Positions 28,601 through 38,806 of a stretch of DNA of 41,681 nt are shown one piece after another (within the stretch, counting starts at the first letter, position 1; every line of letters begins with the position of its first letter). The DNA is from Myxococcales bacterium. GTDB lineage: Bacteria > Myxococcota_A > Bradymonadia > Bradymonadales > Bradymonadaceae. The notes under the pieces were generated by a model, which was not told the origin of the DNA, searched no databases, and worked only from the letters and a program-made list of their open reading frames with translations. Location: assembly GCA_026988815.1 (NCBI GenBank), contig JALSKP010000703.1, positions 1 through 41,681 of the forward strand, read 5' to 3'. The position numbers and the translations under genes were made by a program.

Positions 28601-30850
28601 TTGCTTATTGGGTCGGTTCATCTTCCGGTCGTCTCAGGATTTCTTTTCGTCCTCTTTCTCCTCTTCATTCACCAGTACAGAGTCAAGGCCCTTAAAAGTT
28701 CTCAGATTGGCATCCTCGCGATAGGCCTTGCCTTACTCGCCTTTTTGCAACTTCTGCCCGCGCCACTCTCTTTTTCGGTCGAGGACCTTTCTCTTTTTCA
28801 ACTCGCTCAAGAAAAAAATCCAATCACGTGGAGGCCGCTTTCCACAGAACCTTACTTCACCGCAGATCGAGGTCTTCGATTTTTATGTCTAGGTCTGTTG
28901 GCTTTTGTCATTGCCAGTATTCAGAGTCGAAAATTCTACCAACGTGCTACCTTTTGGCTCCTCATCGGCGGATGGGTCACCTTGGCTTTCGGCGTATTTT
29001 TATGGATCAGTCAAATCACAGACCTTTTTGGATTCGAACAATCGGTGCGATTTCGAGGACCAAGTTCCTTCGTCAATACAAATCACGGCGCCTCCTATTT
29101 TGCTTTGCTTACCCTCGCGGCATTGATTTACAACGAAGACAACGAGACGCCCTATTTTTCGATCGTATCAGGGTTTACTTTTTTGATCGCATTTATACTG
29201 CACGCCAGCATGGGCGTGAATCTGGTTTTCTGCTTCGTATTTTCAGTCTACCTACTGTTAAAATTTAGGCCCTCCCGACGAACGCTATTTCTGTCTATTG
29301 GGCTTCTCTCCCTTCTTTTTTCGTCCTTTGTTCTGCTGACTAGCTTAGAGATTATTCCTTCAGAGTATTTTCAACGCTTTCTTCATCATTCCTCGTCACG
29401 ATGGGAACTCACCAAAGCAGGTATTGGACTCGCTGCCGAGTGGCCGATCTTGGGCGCAGGGTTAGGTTCAACGGATACCAGTATTCTGCCCCATATTAAC
29501 TGGGAAAATATGGCCCCTGCGTCGATCCCGACATTAGAGAACGAAATTTTAGAATTCTTTGGCACCGGTGGAATACTTGCCGGACTCATGATTCTGGGCG
29601 GTCATCTTTATATTCTGGCTTGTGCGATCAAAACCTTCGGTTCCCAAAATGCGAAAAGACGTCATCGATGGTACCTCTTGGTGTGGATTTTATTTCTCGG
29701 TATCGCAGTTCTACATTTCCCTTGGTTTACGATCGGTTTGGGTTTTCCTTTCATTCTTCTCATTCAATCGACCTCCACCCATTCGACCTTTTTGGTTCCA
29801 AAGCACTCAAAAGGAGAACAAAAAGAAACGAACAATCGTCCCCATATTCTCTTAGGACTCATTACACTATTTTTAGTGTTTTTTTCTGCAAATGCGTTCT
29901 TTTGGCATCAACGTGAAGACATTATTGCACGGCCTTTTTCATCCAAAGCGTGGATCAATCTGGCGACGAAAGAAATCAAAGAGAAGCATTTTGAGCTCGC
30001 ATTGTTGTATGCAGAAAAAGCAAATGCCGTCGATCCTCGCCCAAAAACGACACATTACCTCGCGAGAGTGGTCGCGAAAAACGCTAACTTTGATCGATCG
30101 ACAAAACTCTATACAAGGGCGTTTAAACGGGGCGCGATCAACAATCGACTCATTACCGATATGTTAGGCGATCTCAAGGAGCCGGAGATGAGAAATCGCG
30201 TTCTTGCCAACCAGGGAGCCCTGGTTTGGCGCCGAGCTGCGAAAATTACCCAGACCTATTTCAGTGTAGATCAAGCCGTCGAATTGGCCTTTGACGCGAT
30301 AAAAAATCACACCCATGAAAAAGAAGCGAAAGATTTCGTAGTCGCTCTTTTCATCGATCTCGATCAAATCGAACTTGCCAAAATTTGGACGCAGACCCAG
30401 AATTTGAATGAAGGAATCCTTGCAACGATTTATTTAAAAGAGGGCGATTTCGATTCTTTTTTTAAGTCTGTGAGTGTCGCAACCCAATCCGGACATCGCC
30501 CCGATGCCTATCTGCTTAAAAACCACGAAGCCATTCTAAAAGGCGGAAAACGTGGAATGGCGTTGATTAAAAAGCTCGTAGATCATTATTGTAAAAAACC
30601 GCTCAAGGGTGACCGACACGAGACCTGCTGGCGAGTGGAGGCAAGACTGAAAATAGAAGAAGGCGATGTGGCCGGCGCGAAGAAAATGTACCTAAGGATC
30701 TATCATCGCTCGGGAAATCCGCTTTCCCTCGCCAAATTTTACGCTGGACAAAAGGCCTGTTCTTCCGTTCAAGGCTTAATCGACGGACAAGGCAAAGAAA
30801 AATACAAAAAATCGCTTTCAAAACTTCTTCGTAGATGCTCGCAACATTGA
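28601..30850 (+). CDS. O-antigen ligase/Wzy-like polytopic membrane protein with C-terminal TPR-like region (start uncertain)
   Basis: Multiple TM helices, FRGPSSFVNTNHGASYFALLTLAAL and GAGLGSTDTSILPHI...LENEILEFFGTGGILAGLMIL typical of the O-antigen ligase family; helical repeats after 29900. Confidence 0.75.
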   Translation: MLIGSVHLPVVSGFLFVLFLLFIHQYRVKALKSSQIGILAIGLALLAFLQLLPAPLSFSVEDLSLFQLAQEKNPITWRPLSTEPYFTADRGLRFLCLGLLAFVIASIQSRKFYQRATFWLLIGGWVTLAFGVFLWISQITDLFGFEQSVRFRGPSSFVNTNHGASYFALLTLAALIYNEDNETPYFSIVSGFTFLIAFILHASMGVNLVFCFVFSVYLLLKFRPSRRTLFLSIGLLSLLFSSFVLLTSLEIIPSEYFQRFLHHSSSRWELTKAGIGLAAEWPILGAGLGSTDTSILPHINWENMAPASIPTLENEILEFFGTGGILAGLMILGGHLYILACAIKTFGSQNAKRRHRWYLLVWILFLGIAVLHFPWFTIGLGFPFILLIQSTSTHSTFLVPKHSKGEQKETNNRPHILLGLITLFLVFFSANAFFWHQREDIIARPFSSKAWINLATKEIKEKHFELALLYAEKANAVDPRPKTTHYLARVVAKNANFDRSTKLYTRAFKRGAINNRLITDMLGDLKEPEMRNRVLANQGALVWRRAAKITQTYFSVDQAVELAFDAIKNHTHEKEAKDFVVALFIDLDQIELAKIWTQTQNLNEGILATIYLKEGDFDSFFKSVSVATQSGHRPDAYLLKNHEAILKGGKRGMALIKKLVDHYCKKPLKGDRHETCWRVEARLKIEEGDVAGAKKMYLRIYHRSGNPLSLAKFYAGQKACSSVQGLIDGQGKEKYKKSLSKLLRRCSQH

Positions 30851-30900
30851 CCAAGCAGACTAAGAGCGCTAGGTTCATCATGAACACCGGTCGAAAATAT

Positions 30901-31980
30901 ATGCGTCAATTTATACTTCTATTTATTATCTCAATTGCGTTTAGTGCTTGTAAAAAACCTCAAGTCGCAACGTTAGGAAGCCCTCTCACAGAAGGTGGAA
31001 TTACATTCACCATCAAAGATTACGATATTCGATTTATCGAAGTCAGTGAAGGAAACAAAACCTTTGGATATGCGCGGCCTGTCCTGGCTATTCCTGTTGA
31101 AATAAAAAACGTTGGAAAAGATCCTTTTAGCTATGCACCGACGCATAAAACCCAACAAATGACAGAATCGTCAACGCCCTTGTTGTACGACGATCCGGGC
31201 AAAGAAGCCGATTTACCGCCTGAATCCAAGACCCCCATCATGGGGGTTTATCTGGAACGCGGAGCCCTACCCGGTCAAATTACAAGTACCAAAACGATGA
31301 AGGCCGGCGAATCTGTCGTGGATACCTTCCTTTTCGAAGTTCCAGACACGCAAAAAAATCTCGTCTTTTCTATCCCGCCGACGATGCATCGTGGAAAACT
31401 TCCAGTCTTGATTCGTATTCCCTTTACGCCCAAAGAGCCCATCGGTCCTAAAATTAGTAAAATGGGAGAAGCGCTCAGTTTTGGAGACATTGAATTTAAG
31501 GTTACCCACGCTTTCTTTGAAAAAATAAAATCAAAACACAGTGCTCAGGGGAAGGGCACCAGCACTGAAAAACTCTTAAAGATAAACTACAGCCTCACGA
31601 ATAAGGGAGACCGGGCGATTCTCTTTGATCCCGCTCACCGCGATCTTTCGGGAAAAGGCGCCAATCTATTTGGAGCCGATCGCGCTTACAAACGCGTGAA
31701 ATTTTCCTCCTCCATCGAGGTTACTGGCCAGCTGACCGGAAGCGTTAAAATCGATCCGGGAAAAAGTATCGAAGACTTTGTCCTTTTTGATGTCAACGAA
31801 AGCGATTTCAAAGGCGCGACCCTTGAATACCCTGCTAACCTTTTCTCAAAAGATGGTGTGGCCCGATTCAATATTACCTTGACCGGAAATAAAATTGAAA
31901 AAGCCATTCCCAAGAAAGTTGTTAAAAAAGAAATTGCTCCTGATATGGGAAACAGCAAACAGAAAGATGCCGGTCAGTGA
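30901..31980 (+). CDS. Lipoprotein with two DUF4352-like Ig-fold repeats
   Basis: MRQFILLFIISIAFSACKK lipobox; two parallel halves (GGITFTIKDYDIRF...VEIKNVGKDPFSY / GDIEFKVTHAFFEK...YSLTNKGDRAILFDP). Confidence 0.65.
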   Translation: MRQFILLFIISIAFSACKKPQVATLGSPLTEGGITFTIKDYDIRFIEVSEGNKTFGYARPVLAIPVEIKNVGKDPFSYAPTHKTQQMTESSTPLLYDDPGKEADLPPESKTPIMGVYLERGALPGQITSTKTMKAGESVVDTFLFEVPDTQKNLVFSIPPTMHRGKLPVLIRIPFTPKEPIGPKISKMGEALSFGDIEFKVTHAFFEKIKSKHSAQGKGTSTEKLLKINYSLTNKGDRAILFDPAHRDLSGKGANLFGADRAYKRVKFSSSIEVTGQLTGSVKIDPGKSIEDFVLFDVNESDFKGATLEYPANLFSKDGVARFNITLTGNKIEKAIPKKVVKKEIAPDMGNSKQKDAGQ

Positions 31981-32576
31981 GTAAAGATGAAAAAGATCTA
32001 GAACTTTTTCGAGCCGCTTTCGAAGATCTCGATGACGCAACACTTTTCGAAGGAAAATTTGGGAGCCCAGAAGATCTTATTTCTCGTCCCGATCTCTCTC
32101 AAGAAGAGGATATAGAAATCGTTAAAGAGGTCCGCGATCAACGCCTCATGGAAGATACCTTTGGATGGGTAGAAAAACGCGATCACTCCAAATATTGGGT
32201 ACCCAGCGAGGAGGGAGAAAAAGACCTTTTCTCGGCTTTGTTAAACGAACAAGAAAGTAAAAGTGAAGAAGCGCCTCAACAAACACAAGCTCCGGCCAAA
32301 GCGCGATCTCAATGGGATATCTTCGCCGAGGATTCCAAAGAAGCAAAGATTATCGATTTACGCGACTTTGGTGGAGCGAGCGCTGTTCGAGAACTCTCCC
32401 ATTCCATTTATGCGAAGGGCGTTTTTCGAGTCGTTTACGCGAGTCCTGATCGCGGACAATCAAGTGATGAGGCCACTAAAACGCGTCTTGAAAATTTTCT
32501 GAAGCAAGAAAAATACGCCTTTTCGTTTAGTCCCGACAGTAAGGATAAAGAAGGGCTCCTTATTTTTAAGACCTGA
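31977..32576 (+). CDS. Hypothetical acidic protein
   Basis: Overlaps the preceding CDS by 4 nt; MSKDEKDLELFRAAFEDLDDATLFEGKFGSPEDL... Confidence 0.65.
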   Translation: MSKDEKDLELFRAAFEDLDDATLFEGKFGSPEDLISRPDLSQEEDIEIVKEVRDQRLMEDTFGWVEKRDHSKYWVPSEEGEKDLFSALLNEQESKSEEAPQQTQAPAKARSQWDIFAEDSKEAKIIDLRDFGGASAVRELSHSIYAKGVFRVVYASPDRGQSSDEATKTRLENFLKQEKYAFSFSPDSKDKEGLLIFKT

Positions 32577-32578
32577 AT

Positions 32579-35500
32579 CTAGTTTTTAATATTGGGAAAA
32601 TGTTCGAACTTTCGCTTTCCGACTTCTGGTGGAATGAGCGCGCCGAGCGAGTATCCTTTTACGCTTTCTTTTAGCGAACCCGATTGGGTTGTTTTTTGAA
32701 TGAGAGCGATACGTCGTTGAATTTGTACAAAAGATCCGTAGTTGCGAATCTGCGCTGCACTAAGGCGCGCTTGGCTGAGGTATTCAAGAGATTGCGCCCA
32801 ACCGCCACGGGCGGCTTCGCTATCGGCCTTGAAAATACAAGCGATCGTCATTGCTCCAAGTAGCTTTCGGTCCCTCGCTTCGTTGAGAAGGGAGATGAAG
32901 GTATCGTCACGGTCTCGAAAACCGTGGAGCAATAACTGAATGTAAATCAAATGGGCGCGGATTTGTAATTCGGAATCTAAATTCCCCACCCGCCTTGCGA
33001 CCTCCATCGCGGTATTCAAGAATTTGAAGGCCTCACCTTCCTCATTCGTAAAAACGGCCGCGTAAGATAAACGGATGCGTGCAGCGATGACGGTGCGAAA
33101 GAGCCCGATTTTTTCTGCTAACGCAATGGCATTTTCGTAGTCTGCGACTGCAGCAGGAATGTCGTTTCGAGTGAGGGCTCGATCACCCAACAATAAATGG
33201 ATTTCGCTCATTTTAGTAGTGTCGTTTACTAAACTTGCATGCGTTAGAGCACTTGTTAACAGATCCTCTACTTCTTCACATTGATTGGTTGCCGCGAGAA
33301 CTCGTGCTGCTCCCACACGCGATTGATGGTTTTGGTGTCCTTCTGAGGCCAGACTAATTGCGCGTCGGAAGTAGCCGATACTACGATCATAATCGGCCGC
33401 CGCATAAGCTGAGTTTCCGATTTCATTTAAGGTTTCAATCAGTTCGTCTCGGCATCCCAACCTTTCAAAAATTTGCAGGGCGATGTCTAGATGTTGAACG
33501 GCTTCCGAAAAACGAGCCTTGAAGGCGAGGACAACACCTAAGTTGCGATTAATGCGTCCGAGTAACAAGGACTCAGAATCGGTACATAAGCCCAATGCTT
33601 CTCGACATAACTTTTCGGCTAAATCGGGGCGATTGACTTTAATCGCGCTTTTAGCCATCTCATTTGTTGCATTGGTAAACCCTACAACTTGTCCAACCGC
33701 GCCGAAGTTTTGGCGAGATTTATTGTAGAATTCTAAGGCATCGCTAAATTTATTGCCTGCGTGGGCGAGGGCGCCGAGTAACTTATTGGCTTGTCCAAGG
33801 ATTGCTTCATCTTCACCGGCAAACATCACAGCGTGCTGTAAGGCATCCTCCGCTGGACCATGTTCGCCCAATGCCCAGTGCACTTCACCGAGTTTTAAGC
33901 AAATACCTTCGCTACATTTGGAGGAATAAAGTTCCGGATATTGGTTGGCAATCTGTCGAGCTTGGAGGAAATATTCTCTCGCTGCATCGAGGTCCAATCC
34001 GCTGTACGCCACGTCTCCGGCGTGGGTTAAACGTTGAATCGCATTTTCGGGTTGTCCGCCCAGAACCCATTGCGTGGCGATCCATTTTAGCTGCTCGTGG
34101 CTCAAAGTTGGATAAAATTGTTCCAATAACTCGGCAATTTTTAGATGGGAATCCTTTGACCCACCGAGACGCTCAAATGAATCTCTAAGCATCTCCGAAT
34201 AACCCGATTGGGTGAAACGTATGAGGGTCTCATTCATGGAGATGATTCCAAACTTATCCGCTTGCTGGAGGGTCGTATCAACGGCTCCGATGAGATTGGT
34301 GCTTAGAATTCTTGCATGGGTGAGCTTCCATAAATCCATCGGAATTTCATCACCCAATTGCGCAAGATGTCCCAAGATGACATCAAAAGGAGACTCCGGA
34401 TCTGCGATCGTTTGAATACGCTCGGTTCGCAAATCTTCCAATTCTAGTTTCATCGTCGCGGGTTCAAGGCCATAATCGTCCTCTTCGTCGACGATAGGCC
34501 ACTCTCGAGATTGGCTTCTCATGAAGATCTGTCGATTCAAGGGTGTTTCTTCGAGAAGAGATTGGGTATATTTGGCAACTCCAGGACGTCTCTGAAGATC
34601 GTCAGAATAGACGGTCGCAACGATCAGAATCGGTGCAGGGTGGAAGCGAAGATCGCGGAAAAAACGTTCCAAAAATGCCAATGTGAGCGTATCCAATCGC
34701 TCTAAATTTTCGAGGGCCCAAATAACCGGGCGACGATTGGCGCTCTCTTTAAAAGGACTACCGATTTGAGAAAAGAGCGATTCGCGGATGTTAGAAAGGG
34801 AACCCAAGGGGCGCGATTCAGAACTCATCGCCTCGCCTTCGATCTCGCTTTCCTCGCCGTAAAGTTTCTTTAGAATTCGGCGAACCTCGTTCACACCTGT
34901 GCCTTCGAGTTTTTCTCCCGTCAAAAGAGAAAGCTCATATTCCATTCCGGAGATCGATAGAGAGCTGTCAAAACTGCGGTGGAGAACGGTAGCTCGAGGC
35001 TTAAATCGGACACGTCGATCAATAAATCCACGCAGGAGATTGCTTCGACCACTTCCAGGCGTTCCGTGAATGAGCACCAATCTTGGTTTTCCGGCTACCA
35101 CATCGTCAAAGGCGCGATTGAGAATGTCGAGTTCGTCTCCATATGCTGCCTCAAGATCATCAATCTCCATGTGCTCAGTGAACACGACCTCTTCTGTTGA
35201 AATTCTTGGATTGGTCATCGTTCGACGACGCTGTTCGAGCGGATCTGCCCATCGTGCAAACGCATCGCTTAGGAGATGATCCAATAAAACCGAGGCCGAC
35301 GCGAGACGATGCTCAGGATCTTTTTGGGTGCAAAGGGTAATCAAATCACTAAAGGGCGTTTTATCCCATGGATCGGGCAGCGCTAAAGGAGGATCGTTGA
35401 TCTGCTTCAACATCACATCCATCGCATTTGTTAGGCCATCATAGGCCGCATATCCGGTGATCATTTCGAACATAATATGCCCGAGCGCGTAAACGTCCAC

Positions 35501-36130
35501 GGCTGGCGAAATTCCCTCAGCCATCGCTTGTTCAGGCGCCATATAAAGTGGCGTTCCGAAAACGGTGCCCTCTTGGGTTAAGGGCGCCAAAGTCGAGGCA
35601 TCGCCGAATCCTGAAACCGCTTTTGATACGCCAAAATCAAGAACTTTTACAATTTCCTGGGCGCCTTCGTGTTGGGAAAGGAAAATGTTTTCTGGTTTGA
35701 GATCGCGATGTACGAGCCCCAATTTATGGGCTTCGGCCAAAGAGCGAGAACACTGAACCAGAATTCTCCAGACCCGTTTTAGATCCATTGGCTTGTGAGT
35801 TTGAACCACTGCGCTGAGATCCATTCCGTCCAAATATTCCATCGCGATAAAACAAAGATTGCCTTCAGTATGACCGTAATCATAAAGCGTAATGGTGTTG
35901 GGGTGCGATAAATGACTAGCGTACAAGGCTTCTCTTCGAAAGCGTTCTACAATCTTGGCGTCATTTGAAGCTTGGGGTTTTAGGATTTTTAGAGCGATAA
36001 AACGATTTAAATCTTCTTGGTGGGCACGGTACACCACACTAAATCCACCCGAACCGATCGGCTCAATGATTCTAAAACGTCCGGCAACCAAATCCCCTGG
36101 TTGCAGTTTGGGTAAGTTTTTTGCTCTCAT
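32579..36130 (-). CDS. Ser/Thr protein kinase with ATPase-like and TPR domains (1183 aa)
   Basis: GSGGFSVVYRA, IALKILKP, HRDLKPENIF, DFGVSK, GTPLYMAPEQ; P-loop-like IHGTPGSGRSNLL; long helical TPR array. Confidence 0.92.
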   Translation of the reverse strand: MRAKNLPKLQPGDLVAGRFRIIEPIGSGGFSVVYRAHQEDLNRFIALKILKPQASNDAKIVERFRREALYASHLSHPNTITLYDYGHTEGNLCFIAMEYLDGMDLSAVVQTHKPMDLKRVWRILVQCSRSLAEAHKLGLVHRDLKPENIFLSQHEGAQEIVKVLDFGVSKAVSGFGDASTLAPLTQEGTVFGTPLYMAPEQAMAEGISPAVDVYALGHIMFEMITGYAAYDGLTNAMDVMLKQINDPPLALPDPWDKTPFSDLITLCTQKDPEHRLASASVLLDHLLSDAFARWADPLEQRRRTMTNPRISTEEVVFTEHMEIDDLEAAYGDELDILNRAFDDVVAGKPRLVLIHGTPGSGRSNLLRGFIDRRVRFKPRATVLHRSFDSSLSISGMEYELSLLTGEKLEGTGVNEVRRILKKLYGEESEIEGEAMSSESRPLGSLSNIRESLFSQIGSPFKESANRRPVIWALENLERLDTLTLAFLERFFRDLRFHPAPILIVATVYSDDLQRRPGVAKYTQSLLEETPLNRQIFMRSQSREWPIVDEEDDYGLEPATMKLELEDLRTERIQTIADPESPFDVILGHLAQLGDEIPMDLWKLTHARILSTNLIGAVDTTLQQADKFGIISMNETLIRFTQSGYSEMLRDSFERLGGSKDSHLKIAELLEQFYPTLSHEQLKWIATQWVLGGQPENAIQRLTHAGDVAYSGLDLDAAREYFLQARQIANQYPELYSSKCSEGICLKLGEVHWALGEHGPAEDALQHAVMFAGEDEAILGQANKLLGALAHAGNKFSDALEFYNKSRQNFGAVGQVVGFTNATNEMAKSAIKVNRPDLAEKLCREALGLCTDSESLLLGRINRNLGVVLAFKARFSEAVQHLDIALQIFERLGCRDELIETLNEIGNSAYAAADYDRSIGYFRRAISLASEGHQNHQSRVGAARVLAATNQCEEVEDLLTSALTHASLVNDTTKMSEIHLLLGDRALTRNDIPAAVADYENAIALAEKIGLFRTVIAARIRLSYAAVFTNEEGEAFKFLNTAMEVARRVGNLDSELQIRAHLIYIQLLLHGFRDRDDTFISLLNEARDRKLLGAMTIACIFKADSEAARGGWAQSLEYLSQARLSAAQIRNYGSFVQIQRRIALIQKTTQSGSLKESVKGYSLGALIPPEVGKRKFEHFPNIKN

Positions 36131-36322
36131 AGGATTTGTCTCCTCGACAATCTAGTTTATGCCTTCCTCGCCTACAACCTGAATTCGCGATTTCCTTATT
36201 TATTTTGCGGATTTAGGACCTACTACTAAAACGTTTTTTCGTCGTGGCCGAAGAAGATGGGTCGGCATTTTACTTTCTCGCGTTGAGCCGACCTCCAACG
36301 CGTTAAAAAATAAAGGAAATCC

Positions 36323-37486
36323 ATGAAAACACACTTTTTTATCCTAGCAATCCTGCTCTCTTTTTTCTCCTGCGTTGAAGCCCAAGATGAACAATACGAA
36401 GATCAGAATGACGTTTTATTTACCCAGCAAGATTTAAAAGATTCACCAGCCGATCGCATCCAACAATGGCGAATTCGGCACTCTGATACAACCTTTTGGT
36501 TCGAATCAAAATTCCGCGAAAAAAATCGCCGTTGGACCCTTGTCGGCCGTTCTAGCCGAAATATCAAACACATTCAAAGCCACTTTCAATCGGGTGAAAA
36601 AATCGATGTTCGTACCATTTCACCACGAAAATTTGAAATAACCCTCGATGCAAATCAGGTTATCCGCGCCGCGATGGGCGAACCCATCCTAAGCGATGTT
36701 CAAAGCTCCGTCGGAACACGCTCGATTTTTACCCGCTTTGCACCGCGTATCCAATCCTTGCGCGGCGATCACCGTCTCTACGTTTTGTCTTCCATTAACG
36801 CCGTTTATGTCGGCGATAGCTTGATGTTTCGAGGGCGAACCAATACGGCCGCTGGCTGGGAACTCATTCAAAGCAACTTTAACCAACACGAGGCAAGGAT
36901 TCTTTCCGAACCTTCTTTAACCCCCTACGAATTTGATGCCGATCTTCTTCCCGAGATCCTAACCCACCAAAGCGAACTTATTTTCACCGCCTACGATGGA
37001 AACCAACAATTCATCAGCAAAAGAGTCGAGTTCGTTCTTAAACTTGTCAGTTTTGCCTCAGCAGATAAAAAAGCGGACCTTATTTGGCCCTCACTTTCTT
37101 GCGAACCCGAGGTCGCCCAGTGTTTGAAAAAATACAAAAAGTCGAACTTCGAAACCTGTGGTTATGCTCGCCAAGTTGAAGCCTGTTGGGCACCCAAAGC
37201 CGTAGATTTTTCACGGCGTCTGAAACGAGAAATCGAGGGTCAGTATAAGCAAAAGGGCCGGGAAATCGCCGCGATGGGAGGGCGCACAAAACGAGCGGCC
37301 TTGGCCAGAGTCTCGCCCAATAAAGTCGGATTAGACGACCCTTTTGAAGATGAGGATTATCTACCATCACCCAACGATGGATTTTCCGTCTACCATGCAG
37401 GCGTGATCTATCGTCGTTCTTCAGTTCTGTGGCAGGGTTTTTACAGTAAAAAAGGACGTTTTGAAGCACTGAAAAAAGTAAACTAA
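36323..37486 (+). CDS. Hypothetical secreted/lipoprotein
   Basis: MKTHFFILAILLSFFSCVEA signal/lipobox; no family recognised. Confidence 0.7.
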   Translation: MKTHFFILAILLSFFSCVEAQDEQYEDQNDVLFTQQDLKDSPADRIQQWRIRHSDTTFWFESKFREKNRRWTLVGRSSRNIKHIQSHFQSGEKIDVRTISPRKFEITLDANQVIRAAMGEPILSDVQSSVGTRSIFTRFAPRIQSLRGDHRLYVLSSINAVYVGDSLMFRGRTNTAAGWELIQSNFNQHEARILSEPSLTPYEFDADLLPEILTHQSELIFTAYDGNQQFISKRVEFVLKLVSFASADKKADLIWPSLSCEPEVAQCLKKYKKSNFETCGYARQVEACWAPKAVDFSRRLKREIEGQYKQKGREIAAMGGRTKRAALARVSPNKVGLDDPFEDEDYLPSPNDGFSVYHAGVIYRRSSVLWQGFYSKKGRFEALKKVN

Positions 37487-37495
37487 TCTACTTTA

Positions 37496-38713
37496 TTATA
37501 CAAAGTTCAAAAAGATAATAATCATGAGTGCAAGAACGACAATGCCTAAAAAGGCGCCAAGAAAAACCTCGGTCAAACCGTTATGGGTGGGCGTATGTTT
37601 TTCTACGCGGTGGTCAGGTTGGTCAGAAAAAGGTTCGCTAAATCGGTCAAGCTCGGCCGTGAACGCTGAGTCGGCCATGTCTAGAGTTGGCGGGATGTCC
37701 TCGATTTCGGATCGCTTATTCCCAAGATCCGGGCCTGCCTCCTTGCCGATAACCCGTTCCAATTCAGCATCGTCTGGGAGCCCCATTGCGCGAGGGACGG
37801 TGACCTCGTGATCTTCGATGCCCATGTTTCGATTCGGCACGGTGATGCTATTTTGTCGCGGCTCGGGGATGACGGGTAAGCCTCCAAGATCACCACCCAT
37901 CTCACGTGCACTTTTATAGCGCGTCTCCAAACTCTTCGTGACCGCGCGTTTGATGACCTGATTAAACTCCGATTCCACAACAGCTTTGGGCATTTCGATC
38001 GGCTTATAGGAGGCCTGAAACATGATCGTATCGTAGACAGATTCTATCTGCACTACTTTTTCGCCCGTGATCATCTCGGCAATAATCAATCCCATCGCGT
38101 AGAGATCTGCGGCCGGTCCGACGTTCTTTTTATGAACGAGTTCAGGCGCCATATAGGCCGGCGTTCCAACCAAGGTACCAACATTTGTAATTTCATCTGA
38201 GGCGCCCTCGGCGAGCGCTTTTGCGAAACCAAAATCGAGGACTTTCACGTGCCCTTTTCCGCCGTCTTTAACCAAAAATATGTTCGCTGGCTTTAGATCG
38301 CGATGGATGATTCCTAGCTCATGGGCCTTGTTGAGCGCAGATAAAGTCTCCAAAGTAATGCGTCGAACCAACTTGGGTTTGAGCGGACCGTGTTGTTTTA
38401 AAAGGGTGCGAAGATCGGTCCCTTTCAAATATTCCATTGCCATATAAGGCAACCCAGAGTTCGTTTCGCCGTAATAATAAACGCCCACAACATGCTTGTG
38501 TTTTAACGAATAAATGAGCCGGGCTTCGCGCTCAAAGCGGCGCCTTAATTCCTTTTCGTCATGGGGCCCTGGTCGAAGAACTTTTAGTGCCAGCTTACGA
38601 TCGCCAGCCATATCGTGGACCTTATACACAGATCCGAAGTTCCCACTATCGAGTTCTGCTTCGACTCGAAATGCGTCGTCGATGATCTCACCGACCTTTG
38701 GCATGCGTGACAT
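37496..38713 (-). CDS. Ser/Thr protein kinase with C-terminal TM anchor
   Basis: DSGNFGSVYKV, LALKVLRP, HRDLKPANIF, DFGFAKA, GTPAYMAPE; C-terminal FLGAFLGIVVLALMIIIFLNFV. Confidence 0.93.
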   Translation of the reverse strand: MSRMPKVGEIIDDAFRVEAELDSGNFGSVYKVHDMAGDRKLALKVLRPGPHDEKELRRRFEREARLIYSLKHKHVVGVYYYGETNSGLPYMAMEYLKGTDLRTLLKQHGPLKPKLVRRITLETLSALNKAHELGIIHRDLKPANIFLVKDGGKGHVKVLDFGFAKALAEGASDEITNVGTLVGTPAYMAPELVHKKNVGPAADLYAMGLIIAEMITGEKVVQIESVYDTIMFQASYKPIEMPKAVVESEFNQVIKRAVTKSLETRYKSAREMGGDLGGLPVIPEPRQNSITVPNRNMGIEDHEVTVPRAMGLPDDAELERVIGKEAGPDLGNKRSEIEDIPPTLDMADSAFTAELDRFSEPFSDQPDHRVEKHTPTHNGLTEVFLGAFLGIVVLALMIIIFLNFV

Positions 38714-38806
38714 AAAATCCGATTGTAAGAAAGTAGCTTAAAACGAGCATATTACTCGAAAAACTGGGATCGCGCTATAATATTATCTCCACAATCACGG
38801 GAATTT

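Noticed and set aside
33802-34188. 128-aa ORF antisense to the large kinase
   Set aside because: Shadow ORF within a conserved kinase-TPR gene.
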